Shown one piece after another: positions 11,585-23,550 of a stretch of 64,000 nucleotides of DNA. Position 1 is the first letter of the stretch, and each line of letters opens with the position of its first letter. The translations under genes and the position numbers were made by a program. The notes under the pieces were generated by a model, which saw only the letters and a program-made list of their open reading frames with translations, made no database searches and was not told the DNA's origin. Source of the stretch: Channallabes apus (Eukaryota; Chordata; Actinopteri; Siluriformes; Clariidae); contig CM060118.1 in the NCBI GenBank assembly GCA_030522415.1, positions 32,389,280 through 32,453,279 of the forward strand, read 5' to 3'.

Positions 11585-12922
11585 CCATGGTTCTCAAAGT
11601 GTGGGGAATACAGACATGACAGGTGGGGTGCAATGAACGGGAGGAAATTAGTGGAAAATAATAGGAAAGTACCTATTCTAATTCATGCTTTTCTTTATTG
11701 ACAATGAAGAGATCGTACACTCAAAACTAAACAATCACACACAAAGAAATGGATCATTAATACAAGCAAATTAAAATCAGTTGGGGGCCGGGAGAAAAAG
11801 TGGGACCATAGTGAAACAATAACGGTTTAACGTTGGCATGTTAATTGCAGAGGAACGATATAAGGACACTTTAGGTATTAAATATGTAATTATTATTCAT
11901 TCCAATGTGTATGTTGATGTTTCTGTATTTTTGTTAAAAATTCATATTTTATCAGGCAGTACTAGTCTGGCAGTTTTAGTTTCCAGTGTGGCAACAAAGT
12001 TGCTTTTTGATCCTTCAGGCTCTGAACAAAAGGGAAGATCAATATCGTTCTATGCTTTTTGTTGGTGTGCGGCATTTTGCGATGATCCCTAAGTCATTGT
12101 TGCGCTGTAGAGAATAATGATGTTTATGCAAACATGTATAATTTACAGTAGGTGCTTAATCGAGAAAAAAGGCGGGTGGAGCTTAAAGACAATGCAGAGA
12201 GGAAATGTATGTGAGTATCTTATTTGCGGGTTTATTTACGCAGCTATTGAAGCTGGAGATGTGAATATGCGAATATAAAACTAACTTTACCGCGGACACA
12301 AACTGGGTCAGTAGCGTACGTAATAACGTCAATGGATACATTTCTTACATGGACCACAAAAAAAGCACGATCAGCCAAATCAACCAAAAAGCCAGCCGAA
12401 AAGAAAATATGATGAAGCCTATCTTAGCTTGAAGATGAAGCTTAGATTCATGGTGGGGATGGTGGGGGCAGTGGAGAGACCCGTGTGTGTTTTGTATCTT
12501 AAACCGCTGGCAGCAGACAGCATGAAACCCAACAAATTAGGAAGACACTTAGAGACAACACACCCCAGTCATGTTAATAAGCCACTCGACTTCTATGGAC
12601 AGCAAAGCACAAAGGGCTTCATTCAAAGTTGCATACAGAATTGGCCAGTGCAAAAAAAAAAACTACAAACGATTGCTGAGCAGCTAATAAACATGGGGTC
12701 AATTATGCAAAGATAAGTGATAACGTAAGCCTTTTATAACAATTGCAAGTGTATTTTATCTGTTTTGAACTTGGTTTTATTTGATCTTATTGTTTTAGAA
12801 ATTGAAATTTCAATAAATAGTAAACTTGGCCGATTTCGTTATCATTTTGTTGACAAGTGTGGCTTAAAAATTCGCCCAACTCCCTTAAGTGGGGAATGAC
12901 AGAAAATGTTTGAGAACCACTG
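11585..12922 (+). mobile_element. hAT transposon remnant with BED-finger ORF
   Basis: The ends form an imperfect TIR: CCATGGTTCTCAAAGTGTGG on the left, and on the right the reverse complement CAGTGGTTCTCAAACATTTT. The flanking 8-mers CTGTAGCC (11577-11584) and ATCTAGCC (12923-12930) agree at 6 of 8 positions, as expected of an aged hAT TSD. The body carries a BED-type zinc-finger fragment but no catalytic or dimerisation domain, so it is a deletion derivative. Confidence 0.8.
12429..12716 (+). pseudogene. BED zinc-finger fragment of a hAT transposase
   Basis: The frame contains DSMKPNKLGRHLETTHPSHV followed by NKPLDFYGQQ, the C-terminal half of a BED finger as found in ZBED-like hAT transposases, with the zinc-binding HXXXH-type end (HLETTH). 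A possible remnant of the N-terminal cysteine pair is CVLYLKP at residues 20-26, but only one of the two cysteines is present. The frame ends after about 95 residues. It would have bound the TIRs of its element; as it stands it is a broken fragment. Confidence 0.7.
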
Positions 12923-13254
12923 ATCTAGCCTCACACACGCACACATACAGCGCCTGCACACACAAACACTTATCTGTCGGGATTTATTTTGTACTTTTTT
13001 GAAAGGTAAAGTGCAGGTTAATTTGTTTTATTTTTACTTTATATTTTGTAGAAATTATTTTTATTTATTTGTTTGTTTGGGCTGTAAAACGAATAATTTC
13101 AGTTTCCATTATTTCCTATGGGAAAATGTAATTTGGTTTATGAGTGTTTTGGAATACGAGCCCACTTCCGGAACGAATTATGCTCATAATCCAAGGTACC
13201 ACTGTAGCTGCAAAGGGTGAGGTGGTTTCAGGATTCAAAAACTTCACCACCAAC

Positions 13255-13375
13255 AAGTTGCCACTGCTGGGTCCTTGAACGAGGCCCTTAATCCTCAACT
13301 GCACAGATGTATGAAGAGATAAAGTCGCTTCGGATAAGGGTGTCTGTCAAGTGCTAATAATGCAAATGTTGGTAT
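13255..13375 (+). mobile_element. SINE 3'-end fragment (second SINE family)
   Basis: The sequence has the order GGCCCTTAATCCTCAACTGC, GATAAAGTCGCTTCGGATAA and GGGTGTCTGTCAAGTGCTAA, the 3' body of a widespread teleost SINE. The same 3' end appears reversed at 30160-30240. No tRNA-like head is left. Confidence 0.6.
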
Positions 13376-13411
13376 TGCTCAATGTCGAACTCTGAATTGA
13401 ACCATTAAATG

Positions 13412-14950
13412 CACTGTAAAAAATAAATAGTAAATTTTACGGTAAAAAAACGGCAGCTGTGGTTGCCAGAATTCTACCGTAAAAATACGGTAGCACCGTT
13501 ATTGCACTGCGAAAAAAATAATAAGACCGTAAATTTTACGGTAAAAAATGGCAGCTGTGGTTGTCAGAAGTTTACCGTAAGTTTTTTAACAGATTTTAAT
13601 TGTTTTTTTTACGGTTTATAACTGTCTAATTAACATGTTTATGTTGTTATAAAAACATATAAATTCCGCCAAATTCCAGGGTTCACATTGTAACAAATAC
13701 GGATCATAACCATGTTTTTACAGCTCGGAACTGTCTAATTTAAAGATTAATGTTGTAATAATAACGGTTTATTTCCATCTTTTTTATAGCTCAGTACTCA
13801 CACACTCTCACCCATCATCTATACAACTTTATCCTATATATTGGGGGGGGGGGCAGGTGACTAGTACCTGGAGGAAACCCACCAAGCACGGGAGAACATA
13901 CAAACTCCATGCACACAGAGACGGGAATCGAGCCTGGCCGGGAATTGAACCCGGACCCTGGTGGTGGAAGGCGACAGTGCTAACCACTACACTACCCTGC
14001 TTGCTACACAATTGCTGTCGTTGTTGTTGGACTATTTGTTTTATTATGAATAACCACAGTGAATTCATTCAGCAATTCTGTGAAAGCATCATTTTATCAC
14101 ACTAGCTGGAGCTAAAAGAGATAGAAGTTCCATTGCTAAGCATTCGGATTTTACTGTTAAGAAACTATTAAGAAACTATTAAGAGTACTTTTATACTAAT
14201 TGATGAATACAAACCTAAATCAAATCATCAAAACCAATCGAAAGTTATTCAAGACTCGGACATCAGCATGGTCCCGTGTATTCTTTAATAAAGACAGCAA
14301 AACAATATTTAAATTCTAAAAATAAAATATACAAGTGTCAGGGTGGACATTTTTTTGGGCAGACAATCTAAGTCTGGCGGTGGCGGCGGGTAAAGTGGCG
14401 CGTGCTAGCGGCTGTCCTTGCTACAGTCATCAAAGGGCGGAATACCATTCACAAATATGAAGTCCTTGGTTAATGTAAATTAGACGGCTATAAACCGTAG
14501 AAAAAACTATTAATATCCGTAAAATATACAGTATAATGAGTTCAGTCCCGTACAAACAATAACGTTGCTGCCGTATTTTTTTATGGTAAATTTCTGGCAA
14601 CCACAGCTGCCAGTTTTTTACCATAAAATTTTTAAGTTTATTTTTTACAGAGCAGATATTTTTCTGATTTTTAAACTCTATCAACAAAGGTTTAGTAAAA
14701 TATAAACTGATGCTTCATGATATTAGTAACAAATACCTTCTCTGAGAGTTTCCTTTTTATAAATACAGTATATCAAAAATTATACTGCAATAACCCATAT
14801 TTTCATATGTTTTTAACTGTTAAATTTAAGGTCTTACTCTGTAAAACTAATTACGGTTTTATTCTGTAGCATTTATACGGTAAATACGGTTTTATTCTAT
14901 AGCATTTATATGGTATTTTACTGTTAGAATTACGAACATTTTTTACAGTG
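13412..14950. mobile_element. Non-autonomous DNA element CACTG...CAGTG, copy 1, carrying a SINE
   Basis: The left end is CACTGTAAAAAATAAATAGT and the right end is ...TTTTTTACAGTG, with a 2-bp TG on either side (13410-13411 and 14951-14952). Subterminal regions are packed with short palindromic units of the form TTTTACGGTAAAA, and the motif GGCAGCTGTGGTTGYCAGAA recurs in both orientations. There is no coding sequence. The terminal CACTG/CAGTG would fit the CACTA (EnSpm) superfamily, though the short TSD and lack of a known transposase make this tentative. A second copy lies at 48027. Both carry the same SINE segment at the same internal position. Confidence 0.72.
13797..14003 (-). mobile_element. 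DANA/Mermaid SINE fragment inside the CACTG element
   Basis: A reversed SINE with an internal deletion replaced by a poly-G run (around 13845-13853). It retains the AAACCCACCAAGCACGGG-like body and the tRNA-like head (GTAGTGGTTAGCACTGTCGCC on the minus strand). The same truncated form sits at the same place in the copy at 48027, so it was already there when the element multiplied. Confidence 0.8.
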
Positions 14951-15796
14951 TGCAATTTCCTGTCTGAGATAATCAGACTTTACAATGCTATACAGTAGCT
15001 TTACCTGTGAGTTCATATATATTTGAGTCCAGCAAAGGCTGTAGCTTTTCATGTTAAATTTTGAATATATAAAGACTTTTCCCAGGCTGTTAAACATAGA
15101 TCTGTTTCTAGTCCCAGAAAGTGCACAGAGTTTTTTTTTGTAGAACTTCAAAACCTTAGGGGTCAGATGTCTTGCAAAGAGTCAGCTGAATATTACACTT
15201 GAACAGCATGTTCCTGTTCATAACAGGTTCTGCTCAGACTATCAGCAAGATTCCTCCATAACTACCTGATTTTCTTTCACTGTGCCTCATTATTATGGAT
15301 GTGCACATGTCTTGAGATGGCTTTGCAAAAATATCCTCAAACAAATTCTCAGTTATGGAAGAAGAGGCCACAGAAGTGCTGTGTTTCATATGTTTATTTG
15401 AACTGCAACAATCTGTTTTTGGTAATCCTGTGTGCATAATCTAATTTATCGCTTTTACAGGCTGCTCCATTAGTAAAATCTTTATGTAATATTCTGGCGT
15501 GGAAATGTGCAAGAGTGGGCCTTGTAAGGCATAAGCTGTGAAAAATACCTTCCATGGACAAAGAATGGATGTATTTGAACAAAAGCAGTCACAATTTACA
15601 TCTATATACAGCCGTGGGTGTTCTCACACTATTGTTTGTTCAGGAGAGATTTACACCGATCTGTTTTGTACATTGTAGTGATCATTATAACATTTAAAAT
15701 AACATCAACGCTAATAATCATCATGTACTATTATTTTGTGCAACCTTCTTGATTCACTCCTTCATCTTCAGTAAAGTTGTTATTGGGCTTCTGATT

Positions 15797-16100
15797 AGGC
15801 GTGGCAGTGTGGTAGCATAGGGGTTAGCACTGTGGCATTGTACCTCCAAGGTCGAGGTTTTAATTCACACCTCTGGTGTTTATGCGTAGTGTTTGTATAA
15901 TCTCCCTGATGTTTTCAAATTGCCCATAGTGTGTCTGCGCACATGTGCTGTGCTAAATGACTTGGCTTTGTGGTGGATCTACGCATACACCCATGATGGT
16001 ACTCCAGACCATCACCAGCATGATGCAAACGTAGTCACACCTTTATTCACACTTATGGGAAATTCTAAATGTCTAACTCTCAGGCCCCAACGAATATGAC
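15797..16100 (+). mobile_element. Degenerate DANA/Mermaid SINE
   Basis: The head reads GCGTGGCAGTGTGGTAGCAT followed by GGGGTTAGCACTGTGGC and a CCTCCAAGGTCGAGG-like B-box region. The body is strongly diverged (TTGCCCATAGTGTGTCTGCG-like). It is an old + strand copy. Confidence 0.6.
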
Positions 16101-16407
16101 AACCCACTAGTCTACCATGCTGCGCATTTACTTCATGCTTTATAATTATATAATTCAAATCCTCTTCATATTTCCAGTTAGCAAAACCCTAAAACTATTG
16201 CTTCATCTCTGGAGCGTGTTTTCTCTCTTTTATCGTAATTCATCTTTTCTTTGTACCTTCAATATCAAGCCATTGCTAATCAGGGTTGCTTTGATTTTGT
16301 GTTAATCAGGCATACTTTCTGTATAGTAAAACAGTAATTACAAGAGTTCCTCATCTGGCCAGAACTATAGAATTGTTAATGTTATTTGCATAGTAAGTGT
16401 CTACTTA

Positions 16408-16600
16408 CACTAGAGACCTGCACTCCCGTGGCACCCGCGGGACCCAGCGCATGGAGTGCGGCACGGGACAAAATTTGATGGGTGAATGCGGGTGCGGGCG
16501 GGAAGGTCCTCATGTATGTGCGGGATGCGGGAGAATAACATTAATCGCGGGACTCCTGCAAAATGGAATTATCTTAAAATTAATTTATTTTTAAACAAAT
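16408..16600. mobile_element. hAT-like fragment (GC-rich end)
   Basis: It starts TAGAGACCTGCACTCCCGTG and is rich in GCGGGA units that match, in reverse complement, the right part of the element at 49702-50711 (CCCGCACATACATG, ATTCACCCATCAAATCTTGT). Only one end is recognisable. Confidence 0.6.
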
Positions 16601-17324
16601 ACTGTATTATTTATCTACCCAGTAGCGGTTCTATACTCAATTGCTCCCCGTTTTTTTCTTTTTTCTTACATTAACCCAGATTAATTTGCTGTCATTGTTC
16701 AGCGTTAGTAAGAAAAGCATGTTTTAGTAAGACATCTGTAGGCTATTCGTATTAAAGTTCCATAATAAGGTCTACAATACTTGTCTGATTGAGGGCATAT
16801 GGAAGAGACGAATTATCATCTCATAAAACCTACACATCTTACCTGGGGAGTTTGGGAATAACACTTTCTTTGTAAAAATGTTAATGAGAACTGTCTTTCT
16901 AAAGAGTAAATGTTCAGTGAAATGTTAAACATCTGCAGAAATAATGCACAATTGATCCCTTGGTTGTTTTTCTGCATTAACCAATTTATACTTTTTTTTT
17001 TTTACAATTTCCTGCTTTAATAATATGAATTCCATATTGGAGAAAACTGGTGTGCTGTTGTTATTGCTTTCCATGCCATTATAGACTAAATCTATAGAAA
17101 GAGAAGCACCGTACCATCCAAGCTATATGTGGCTCTTTATATGGATATAAACCATACATATGACCTCACTAACGTTCCTCACTGAATGAGCAAAAATCCC
17201 TACAGCTGCACTATACACTGCCTTCCCAAAAGAGTGGAGGTTATAATAACAGGAATGGAGGACTAAATCTGGAATGGGATGCTCAACAAGCATACAGTAT
17301 ATGCGTATGATGCTCAGATGTACA

Positions 17325-17430
17325 TAGTCTATCCATCCATCTATAATCTATATCTAAGAGGCCTATCCACAAGGCAGCGTACACCCTGGATGGTGTGCCA
17401 ACCCATTGCAGGGCACACACACACACACAC
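17325..17430 (-). mobile_element. SINE 3' fragment
   Basis: A reverse-oriented piece of the DANA/Mermaid 3' body (CAGCGTACACCCTGGATGGT and CCATTGCAGGGCACACACAC) in the syndig1 last intron. Confidence 0.6.
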
Positions 17431-18082
17431 TAACACGCGCAATCATGCACTGTATTTGGGAAAGAGTGAGATGACGAATTTTTCGATTGTAACGACCCAT
17501 CTATCCATTAGTTATTATTAAGGACAAATATTAATTTGTAATTAATAATACTGACTTGGTAGTTAGGTAGGTACTATTAATTAATTTGTTTCATTGCATG
17601 AGTTGTTGAACATTAATGTGTTGTTACTCTAGATACCATACCAATTAATTTCACCGTTGTTTCTGAATAATTTACAGCAGTTAATGAATAACATACTTAA
17701 TATGTTTGACACCATAGCAGTGAATCGCAGTGAGAAAAACCAAGCACAGCTGTAATGCTGTGTGACTGCAAATCTGTTAGAGAGCTAGGTGTAAATGTGT
17801 AAAAGCTTGATTTTTTTTTTTTTTACGTATTACCTTGACACTGACAGTATTTTATAATTCCTCTTTTATTGAAAACATCTTGAAAGATACGTGACTAATG
17901 TACTGTTTGCACAAAATCGCAACTAATTGATTAAGGCCTGCAATGTTTAAATTAAAGTCCAGCAGGATAAATGAGCAATTCTACACTGATGGCAGTGATT
18001 CAGTGTAACTCATATTTTAACCCGCAGGATTCCAGTAAGAACATATAAATAAAAAGTTTTTTAACCTATACTATAAGCAGAG

Positions 18083-18330
18083 GTGGAAAGTAACGAATTA
18101 CATTTACTCGCGTTACTGTAATTGAGTAGCTTTTTTGTGTATTTCTACTTTTTAAAGTAGTTTTAAAAATCTGTAATTTTACTTTTACTTAAGTACGTTC
18201 TGTTTGAAGTATTGTAATTCGCTACATTTTAAATCATATTCGCTACTGAGTAAAAAATAAATGAATGAAAATGCTAAAATAATGAAAAATATTATGCTTT
18301 ATATAAATGCTCCGTTGCGCCGTGTGTGTG
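18083..18330. mobile_element. hAT-like fragment, one end only
   Basis: It begins CAGAGGTGGAAAGTAACGAA, a terminal sequence I associate with a common fish hAT-type family, and continues with degenerate ACTTAAGTA-like repeats. The matching right end is not visible nearby, so this copy is truncated. Confidence 0.5.
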
Positions 18331-18335
18331 TATCA

Positions 18336-18764
18336 TGTCCTGGTCGCGCGCCGCTCCAGACTCCACTCCAGGTTTTCTGACATCGGCATCTATACCTGAC
18401 CTTCCACACGGTCGCTTCCGCCCTGAGAGTGACGTCATCGACTAGCGCGACCATATATAAACCGGAAAGAGACGCGGGAAAGAGGAAAGAGGTTGTGATT
18501 TTGGCGTTTTGATATTTGGTTGTGTTTTCCGGTTTTAACTTCTTGCCTCCAATTAACTTTGATTATTGCTTTGTTGATTGGTCTTTGTATATATTTGTAG
18601 ATAATTTCACTGTTTTTGTTTTAGGGAGTCCGGGAAGGTACCTGTATTTTTGTTTGTGTGTGTGTGTTTTTTTTTTTTTTTTGCAGGTAATCTAGCTACT
18701 AAATATAAATACCATTTTGTTTATTATTTTGGCCTGGGTCCACCCTGAATCTGATCCTCCTCCT

Positions 18765-18804
<40 letters not shown>

Positions 18805-18949
18805 TGTGTGTGTGTGTATACAAACCTCATTATTTCATCAGTTAATAATTGGATCTAGTTCTTTCTGCCATATACCACCATTTCCATACAGTTTAAAATA
18901 GAACCCTGAACTAGTCTTTTGCTGTATGACCCTAGACTGGGACGTAACA
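18336..18949 (+). other. LTR-like segment with TATA box (tentative)
   Basis: The segment starts TGTCCTGGTCGCGCGCC and ends GGGACGTAACA. It has a GACGTCA motif, a TATATAAA box at about 18452-18459 and then CCGGAAAGAGACGCGGG. This composition resembles a retrotransposon LTR in a solo state. No target duplication is visible and it contains a (GT)n tract, so the call is weak. Confidence 0.25.
18765..18818. repeat. (GT)n microsatellite
   Basis: A GT tract of about 54 bp with one CT interruption. Confidence 0.93.
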
Positions 18950-20319
18950 CCATATTTAAGTGACCACTTTGATTTTCAAGCACAACAAAGACAACAGCTT
19001 TATTATGCAAAGGTGTTTCTTCAGTTAAAAACAACTAGTTTGAGATTTATATCTGCTCATCTTTTCTGAACTACGCTAGAATGCCTCATCCCACCCAATT
19101 ATGAAAGCAGCATGTCATAATCCCTACATATCGTGGAATTCATGTATACGTGAAGCATATGCACTTCTTGAGTCATAAACTATGTTGTCTCATGTAATAT
19201 AAATAGGAAATAAGATAAGATAACAACTGGTTAGTTTGCTCCCATTTTAAAATATTTATGCCATGACTGACACACCAACTAGTTGTTATCTGCTACTCTG
19301 TCATTTATTTACGACATTGCACTGGCTGGTACACAAGTTTGCACTGTGTAAAAAGCATCCTGCTTCTGCATTGAACACAGGCAAAGTGCCATGATAATAT
19401 CTCTGACTGCTTTAGTAGATTCTTAAAACTGTCTTCGTTTAAAAATACGTCAAAAACGAACTTACATAAATCCAACAAGAATTACACTCCAAGGCGTCTA
19501 GACTTGTCTGGTAATGTTAATGATGACATCTCGCAGATTACAATGAGACATTTAAACAACTTTTGCTTTTCAAAGGAGGTAGAAAAACGTATTAATGCAA
19601 ATTAGACTTCAAACAAGTGACCATGACACCCATGCAAGAGGAGACCAGTATTCCCTCATGCTCTGTAACCTCTCAAAGTCCCATGCCCTAAATTATTCTA
19701 TGCTCCGAAGGATGTGATATGGATTGCCTTTGCACAATTTAGCAGTTACAAAGGATTACACCATAAAATAATTTCCCCCAAAACTGAGATGGTTCTTACA
19801 CTTTCGGGAACAGCTGGGATTTCATTGTGTGGCACAACAGCTGGAGCGAGACAAAAGAGATCTTGCAGGCTTGAAGAAGCTATAGTTATTGTAAAGGCAC
19901 AGAAACAGTTGCAGTAAATGCCATATTTGAATCATTTTAAATACATTTCCTTTAAACTCAGCACATAATTTCTAGGTTTGTACTTAGGCCCCTGTTTTCT
20001 GTGTCTGTTGTGCCGATGTCCTGCTGTGATCTCATGGGATGTACAGTACAAAAAGAACACATAAATATTTCAATAGTGTTGAATAGCATTGTCCAATTTC
20101 AAATTCACATTCACACTTGCGTTTGGATTCATCTTTCGAGAAGGATGATCAGTTAGTGTTATGGGGGTATAATATAGATTCTTTTGTATGTGGAGTGCTG
20201 TTTCTCTTTCTATAGCACTTCTTCCTTTCATCTCTGGATTTCAAAGGACTTTAACAGACACACTCTACTTTCTAGTTTTCACCCAGCACTGAGCAGAAAC
20301 AACTGGGGTTCCCATGAGA

Positions 20320-20320
<1 letters not shown>

Positions 20321-20397
<77 letters not shown>
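20321..20397. repeat. Compound (TG)n(GA)n microsatellite
   Basis: About 29 TG units are followed directly by about 10 GA units in the last syndig1 intron, roughly 1 kb before the final exon. Confidence 0.95.
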
Positions 20398-21337
20398 AAG
20401 CCTGTGTGTACTTTAAAACTCATTTATTAAGCAAAAGATAAATTCTCCAGTGATCAAAATCCGTTCCAAATTACCCCGCATGCTGTTTCATTCTTCTTAG
20501 TCTGCCTAGTATCAGACAGACACTCCTACCGCAATAAGAACAGCAAATAGATTTATGATAAAACTCATAAAACTTTAAATCAGACCAAAATGTACTTGTT
20601 TAACTTTACAGAGGTAGCTAATTGGAACTGAAGGGTGTGTAGATAAAACGTATAGGATGAAAAAATGTGATCCTCCTCTATGCTGCACAGATCATCCTGA
20701 TTGGTGATGCATGCTTGAGGTAATCAGCTTTTGTCTTTCGATGTAGTTAGGTTGGCTTTTCCTAATATAATTGACTGATGGATTAGAGCTTAGGTCTAAC
20801 AATTAACATTATCAAGCTATGTTTAGTGTGCTGCTGCCTGTTTCAATGGCGACATCCGCAATCGTAGAGATGTAAGCAAAAAGGCTAGAGGCAGAAAGCC
20901 TGCGTTTTCACTCACCCTTCTGTTGTAGATCAAATGAATAAAAGAATCATGTGGGATGGTACAAAGAAACATCTGCCATATAGGAGGTGAAGAATAATGC
21001 AGCACAGATTTAGGATATAAATGAATTCATCAAAAATTTGTCTTGGCAAGATTTCTTGAACTTCAAAGGCTTGCATGTCCTCAGGAGAGAAGCAAATCAT
21101 GGCACTCAAATTATTTATGCAACCACTTGAACCCCCTGTCAGTCAGCTGCTGGAGAGGAGCCAATTAATAATTTCTACTCTCTGTTTCGTCTCTTTTCTT
21201 ACTGCTCCCTCATCATCATCATCATCACCTTCCTGTTGTTCTGATTTTTACTCTCATAATGTTCTCTGATAACTATTCTCACTTTATTGTACTGATGCAT
21301 TTCCTTTGGTCTCTGTATTTCTTTCCTTCTCCAACAG

Positions 21338-21496
21338 ACCAACAAAGCAGTCAATAAAGGGGACTTTCACCGTGCCAGCTCGAGCTCCAGACGTGCTCTC
21401 TTCCTGGCTGTGCTGTCCATCACCATCGGTACCGGCATCTACGTTGGAGTAGCAGTGGCTCTTATTGCATACCTTTCCAAGAACAACCACTTGTAG
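21338..21496 (+). CDS. syndig1: syndig1, terminal coding exon
   Basis: This exon codes 52 residues and a TAG stop (21494-21496). It begins [20 protein letters not shown], the short loop of the CD225-like module. The transmembrane helix [20 protein letters not shown] follows, then [12 protein letters not shown], the invariant extracellular C terminus of SYNDIG1. The acceptor is CTCCAACAG|ACC, phase 0. Together the three exons give the C-terminal 153 residues, against about 258 for the whole mammalian protein; the missing N-terminal part lies upstream of the window. No disabling mutation is present in any of the three exons, so the gene appears functional. Confidence 0.96.
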   Translation, partial: TNKAVNKGDFHRASSSSRRALFLAVLSITIGTGIYVGVAVALIAYLSKNNHL

Positions 21497-22057
21497 CCCT
21501 GCCCTGCCTCCAATCTTGCCATCGACTGTCAATGTGGATTTACTTTAATGGGCCACTTAGGGGTATTGCCCTGAGTAATTATCTACATATTTTACAGCAC
21601 TTTTACCAATCACCTAGAATTTGGAATGGATCCTCATTTGTAAACATTGTGACATTGTAAATCATGATATTCCTTTTTCGTATTCACTGTCTATCGAAAT
21701 ACTGTAGTAATAGGTTTTAATACCTCTTTACAAGGCAAAATCATTAGTGTGCTTTGATCATCTACTATGCTTATTGTGCCAATCTAGTCTTTTGAGCCTT
21801 TAGTGTACTCTTATTTTTTTTTCGCTGGATGATGGTGAAGTATTAAAAACACAATCTATCTGAAGTTCCAAAGTGCTTTGAAGCCTTCTTATAAGAAACT
21901 ACAGTATATAAAAGGACCACAAGAAGGGGAGAAGGGGCTTATTTAACACTCAAGGGTAAGATGGACGCAAAGCCATATAGATGGGCTGCAGGACTCTAAC
22001 CTTCCTTGTCTAGCAGTAATATTTTGATCTGAGAGGGCTGTAAATATTTATAAACCT

Positions 22058-22088
<31 letters not shown>

Positions 22089-22850
22089 ACTTGGAATCTC
22101 AAAACCAGGCTTTCAGTTTCTACATGTCAAATTATTATGGTGTACATGCTTACACTGTGTTATGGATTTTCACCATGCGGGAGATTTTAACCACTGTTGA
22201 ACTGCAACCTCTTGCTAATTAAATGTAGTCTTTTCATTCAAATCTAGTATTTATTTATACAACTTTTGTGATTATGCTTGATCATGCCTTGCACCACATG
22301 ATCAAGCAAACAAATGTATTTCCTTGTCTTTTCGTACCCAGGGCTCATGTCATTAGAGACTGGTCACATTGTGCTTTCTCCCAAATCTATGAATGTTGAA
22401 CCAAATTATAGATCGACAGTAAATTTCTATTCATTTAGTCAGGAAAATCAGGAGAAAGACCACAATCTCCTCAGTGAGTGAGTGAAAGTAAATGACTGCA
22501 TTCTAAATAGTCCCTTTAAAATATTTTATGGAATGAATATAAGTGCTTTACTATTGTATTTTGAATATAATATATTTGTGACACTATTCCATTAAAGCCA
22601 AACCATGGCCGTATTAAAGTCCCTGCTAGTCTTCAGAGCTTTGTCCTAAATTCAGCATAATATATGATTTGCTAGGCGAAAAAGTCGCTCCGCCTCCTCC
22701 GACAGAGGAACTAATTTTATTGCCATAGTACTCGTTTCAGTTGAATTCAGGTTTATTGTTTTTTTTTTTCATTGTGCAGTACATTGTAACACTTTGGTGT
22801 CAAAAGTCGTGTTAAATACCAAATATGCATTCAAGGAAATAAATTACTTA
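21497..22850 (+). promoter_or_regulatory. syndig1: syndig1 3' UTR with candidate polyadenylation signals
   Basis: Non-coding sequence follows the stop codon, with a T tract of about 23 at 22058-22081. Candidate polyadenylation signals are ATTAAA near 22590 and 22611, and AATAAA at 22838-22843. The last is only about 40 bp before the hAT element at 22880. The true end cannot be determined from sequence alone. Confidence 0.5.
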
Positions 22851-22879
22851 GAAATGAAGTCTCCCAAAACTATAATAAC

Positions 22880-23550
22880 TAGGGCTGGGACTCGATTAAA
22901 AAAATTATCTAATTAGAGGCTTTGTAATTAATTAATCGAAATTAATCGCATATAAATATTTGACCTTATTTTAGATCACCCTAGGTGATACTTGAGGCTC
23001 GATGTGCTGCGGTGATATGCGAATTCCTTGTTGCATAGCTTGCACACAACCATGCTCTTATCGACGCTTCCATCCATTTGTTTTTTATAACAAAATTTCC
23101 CATCCACAGTGTAATATATTTGAGTTTGATGTTAATTCACTGGCGGGCCACCAGGGGGCAATAATACGGCGCTGTATACTATACGTGTCGTGTGCACTGA
23201 ATGCAGTAAAAGAAGAATACCGTTTTCTCCATGCTTCCATTTCTTTTCCTCTGGTTGTCTCACACAAAAAGCAAGTAATATTGTCGATGTTAGTTGTGCA
23301 TATTGATGCAAAAATAACACACAGGGCCAACCAAAGCGGTCTCATCAGCTTCTTTGTCCATGTTCACTGTGGTTTGTTTTTGTCTGAACGCTAGTTGGTG
23401 CTCCAGTATAATCGGTCCGCCGAAACTCATCCGGTGAGAAACGTTCCGCGGTGCAAAAATAAGTGCGATTAAAATGCGTAAAAAAAATTTTTATGCGTTA
23501 TTTATGTGTAATTAATTAATCTAAATTAACGTGTTAAAGTCCCGGCCCTA
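22880..23550. mobile_element. Non-autonomous hAT transposon (671 bp)
   Basis: The terminal inverted repeats are TAGGGCTGGGACTCGATTAA (left) and AAAGTCCCGGCCCTA (right). A perfect 8-bp target duplication ATAATAAC lies at 22872-22879 and 23551-23558. Subterminal AT-rich stretches are near-palindromic (AATTAATTAATCGAAATTAA and its mirror near 23505-23530). A 130-codon + strand frame at 23002-23394 shows no hAT domain and is probably fortuitous. Confidence 0.9.

Larger units (their letters stand above)
10504..13204. mobile_element. pogo/Tigger-like non-autonomous DNA transposon (split by hAT)
   Basis: The terminal repeats start CAGTGGAACCTCGGATTATG (10504) and end ...CCAAGGTACCACTG (13204), each flanked by TA (10502-10503 and 13205-13206). 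Subterminal sequences mention-for-mention match, in inverted orientation, the copy at 45901-47163. Long GT tracts occur in the body. No transposase is present. The element is interrupted at 11585-12922 by a hAT with its own TSD, so the Tigger-like copy is the older of the two. The pogo/Tigger assignment rests on the TIR start and TA target. Confidence 0.78.
8487..21337 (+). other. syndig1: syndig1 last intron (12.9 kb)
   Basis: The donor is GTAAAC at 8487 and the acceptor CTCCAACAG ends at 21337. The intron is filled with nested repeats between 9880 and 18950. In 8487-9879, 14953-15796, 16600-17320, 17430-18080, 18950-20320 and 20400-21337 I see only unique-looking AT-rich sequence with short simple repeats. 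Confidence 0.9.

Noticed and set aside
13412..14950. CRISPR-like array (regular TTTTACGGTAAAA repeats)
   Set aside because: The spacing is irregular, the repeats are palindromic subterminal motifs, and the context is a vertebrate transposon.
20300..20400. Z-DNA or regulatory switch at the long TG/GA tract in the syndig1 intron
   Set aside because: Such compound microsatellites are very common in fish introns; nothing ties this one to regulation.
23002..23394. A 130-codon frame inside the hAT at 22880-23550
   Set aside because: No BED finger, catalytic or dimerisation motifs; the element's length and AT-rich ends fit a non-autonomous copy.
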